Both the position numbers and the translations under genes were made by a program. A stretch of 37,467 bases of DNA, from positions 1 to 37,467 of the forward strand of contig JAICLH010000008.1 of assembly GCA_025927495.1 (NCBI GenBank). The letters run 5' to 3'. This document shows positions 36,383-37,467 of the stretch, piece by piece (the stretch's first letter is position 1; the number at the start of each line of letters is the position of its first letter). Below the pieces are notes generated by a model. That model did no database searches, was not told the origin of the DNA, and worked only from the letters and a program-made list of their open reading frames with translations. This DNA comes from Gemmatimonadaceae bacterium. Lineage in GTDB: Bacteria; Gemmatimonadota; Gemmatimonadetes; Gemmatimonadales; Gemmatimonadaceae.

Positions 36383-37082
36383 GTGCCGCCGTGCGGGCCG
36401 ATCTGGCGCGACGAGGTTGCATCTTTTTCGCCGGTGCGGACGAGGCCTTGCGCGTACGACGCGTCTTGGGCATCGCGCGCGCGGCAGGCTGCTCGAGGCT
36501 CCGCCAGAGATACCACGACGCGATCGTGCGGTGGGGCGCCCACGCGGCGCCGATGGCCAGCACGCGGTCGCTGTTAGGCATCCGCCGCAAGCGGTACGCG
36601 AGCTGGATCGCCTTCCGAATACCGAGGTCGAGGTCGGGCAATACGTCGGGCCGTCCGAGGCGAAACATCAAGAACATGTGCGCGGTCCACCGGCCAATGC
36701 CTTTGACGCGCGTGAGCGCCGCAATAACATCATCGTCGGCCAGCTCATGCAGGCGATCCACCGGCAGGTCGCCTGTATCAACACGTTGCGCCAGGTCACG
36801 GAGGTATCCGATCTTCTGGCGAGAGAGGCCGGCCGAGCGCAACTGTTCGTCGGTGGCCGCGAGCAGCCCCGCGGCGGATGGCGTGCCCTCGAAGAGAGCC
36901 ACCACGCGGCCATGTATGGTCGCGGCGGCGCGTCCCGACAGCTGTTGATAGACGATGGCGCGCAGGATGTGGTCGAAGTGGGATCCTTCGCTGCGAGCGG
37001 CAAACCGACAGGGGCCGACGTCCGCGATGACACGGGCGAGGATGGGATCGCGGCGCAGATGGATGATCGCGTGGTCGTGCAT
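36369..37082 (-). CDS. DNA-3-methyladenine glycosylase II-like (AlkA family)
   Basis: FDHILRAIVYQQLSGRAAATIHGRV; LTRVKGIGRWTAHMFLMFRLGRPDVLPDLDLGIRKA (HhH-GPD); basic C-terminal tail. Confidence 0.93.
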   Translation of the reverse strand: MHDHAIIHLRRDPILARVIADVGPCRFAARSEGSHFDHILRAIVYQQLSGRAAATIHGRVVALFEGTPSAAGLLAATDEQLRSAGLSRQKIGYLRDLAQRVDTGDLPVDRLHELADDDVIAALTRVKGIGRWTAHMFLMFRLGRPDVLPDLDLGIRKAIQLAYRLRRMPNSDRVLAIGAAWAPHRTIASWYLWRSLEQPAARAMPKTRRTRKASSAPAKKMQPRRARSARTAARGRR

Positions 37083-37214
37083 GGGCTGGAATCTATGTCA
37101 CAACGGAATCGCGGGGCGAGCAGGCATCCGTCGAGAGTCGAGAAGGGAACTTGTCGGCGCAACCGGTGCTAGTCAGCTAGTGAGGTGCATCAGAAATTAT
37201 GATAGCGGAGGTGA

Positions 37215-37467
37215 GGGAATGGGGAAGCGCTCGCTCTCGCTCGCTTGGGGAAGCGCTGCGCTGGGGGAAGCGGCGGCGACGCCGCCTGAGGGGTGGAACA
37301 ACATCAATGGTCTGCACGACGTGAGTGCCATGCGCGCGAGCCTCGGCGATTCGAGACGCTCCACCCAGGGACAACTGATGTCCTTCCACCCCTCAGGCGG
37401 CGTCGCCGCCGCTTCCCCCAGCGCAGCGCTTCCCCAAGCGAGCGACAGCGAGCGCTTCCCCATTCCC
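37215..37467. repeat. Long inverted-repeat element (84-bp arms, 85-bp spacer), possibly a MITE/REPIN-like unit; right edge at window end
   Basis: Arm 37215-37298 is the reverse complement of 37384-37467 with one mismatch; each arm holds three GGGGAAGCG units and a GGCGGC-GAC-GCCGCC hairpin. Confidence 0.9.

Larger units (their letters stand above)
5211..36579. repeat. Dispersed heptamer GTTAGGC/GCCTAAC, 38 exact copies
   Basis: Manual scan, start positions. GTTAGGC on +: 5211, 5296, 6950, 10395, 10581, 11191, 11344, 11848, 13515, 16679, 17063, 19518, 20867, 26029, 26375, 29687, 31116, 34030, 34633, 36573 plus GCCTAAC on +: 7208, 7736, 8039, 8470, 10236, 17959, 18802, 19623, 21500, 22048, 22882, 23378, 23779, 25216, 29478, 30326, 35303, 36146. 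Confidence 0.85.

Noticed and set aside
5211-36579. GTTAGGC/GCCTAAC as integron attC/attI core sites (GTTRRRY/RYYYAAC)
   Set aside because: The heptamer fits the core consensus, but copies are singly placed inside conserved codons. I found no pair in RYYYAAC...GTTRRRY order with attC-like spacing and stem structure, and no integrase gene.
5211-36579. TTAGGC as a nematode telomere-type repeat or eukaryotic contamination
   Set aside because: Copies are dispersed, not tandem, and lie within bacterial operons.
37197-37463. 88-aa ORF at the window end
   Set aside because: It is a translation of the inverted-repeat element; its two ends come from the two arms, with no protein-family resemblance.
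1-37467. CRISPR arrays, tRNA and rRNA genes
   Set aside because: No regularly spaced repeats, no tRNA-like cloverleaf or GTTCRANNC signature with paired arms, and no rRNA sequence recognised by eye.

Overview
High-GC bacterial chromosomal window with 29 CDS calls. One of these is split by a frameshift and one is a truncated CDS at the left edge. The protein flavour is compatible with Gemmatimonadota or a similar soil lineage, but taxonomy was not tested. Recognisable genes: cold-shock protein, Rho, M20 dipeptidase, GT39-like glycosyltransferase plus membrane PHP-domain protein, YyaL/DUF255 protein (apparently frameshifted), cydAB preceded by a NadC-like gene with altered active-site residues, two MFS transporters, a Fe(III)-type ABC transporter operon led by a PIG-L/LmbE-like deacetylase, 2-oxoglutarate dehydrogenase E1, a type IV pilin-like gene with a sigma-54-like promoter, a TsdA-like diheme cytochrome next to a Tat-exported DsrE-like protein, metK behind a strong terminator, a GAF histidine kinase, a phage-holin-family protein, a THUMP methyltransferase and an AlkA-like glycosylase. 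The most unusual signal is a strand-symmetric heptamer, GTTAGGC/GCCTAAC. I found 38 exact copies by manual scan, against about 4-5 expected from base composition. It occurs in several codon contexts (Leu-Gly TTA|GGC, Pro-Asn CCT|AAC, Leu-Thr CTA|AC, stop GCC|TAA|C) and once between genes, as a DNA uptake sequence or HIP1-like element would. The window ends in an 84-85-84 bp near-perfect inverted-repeat element. All counts and alignments were done by eye.
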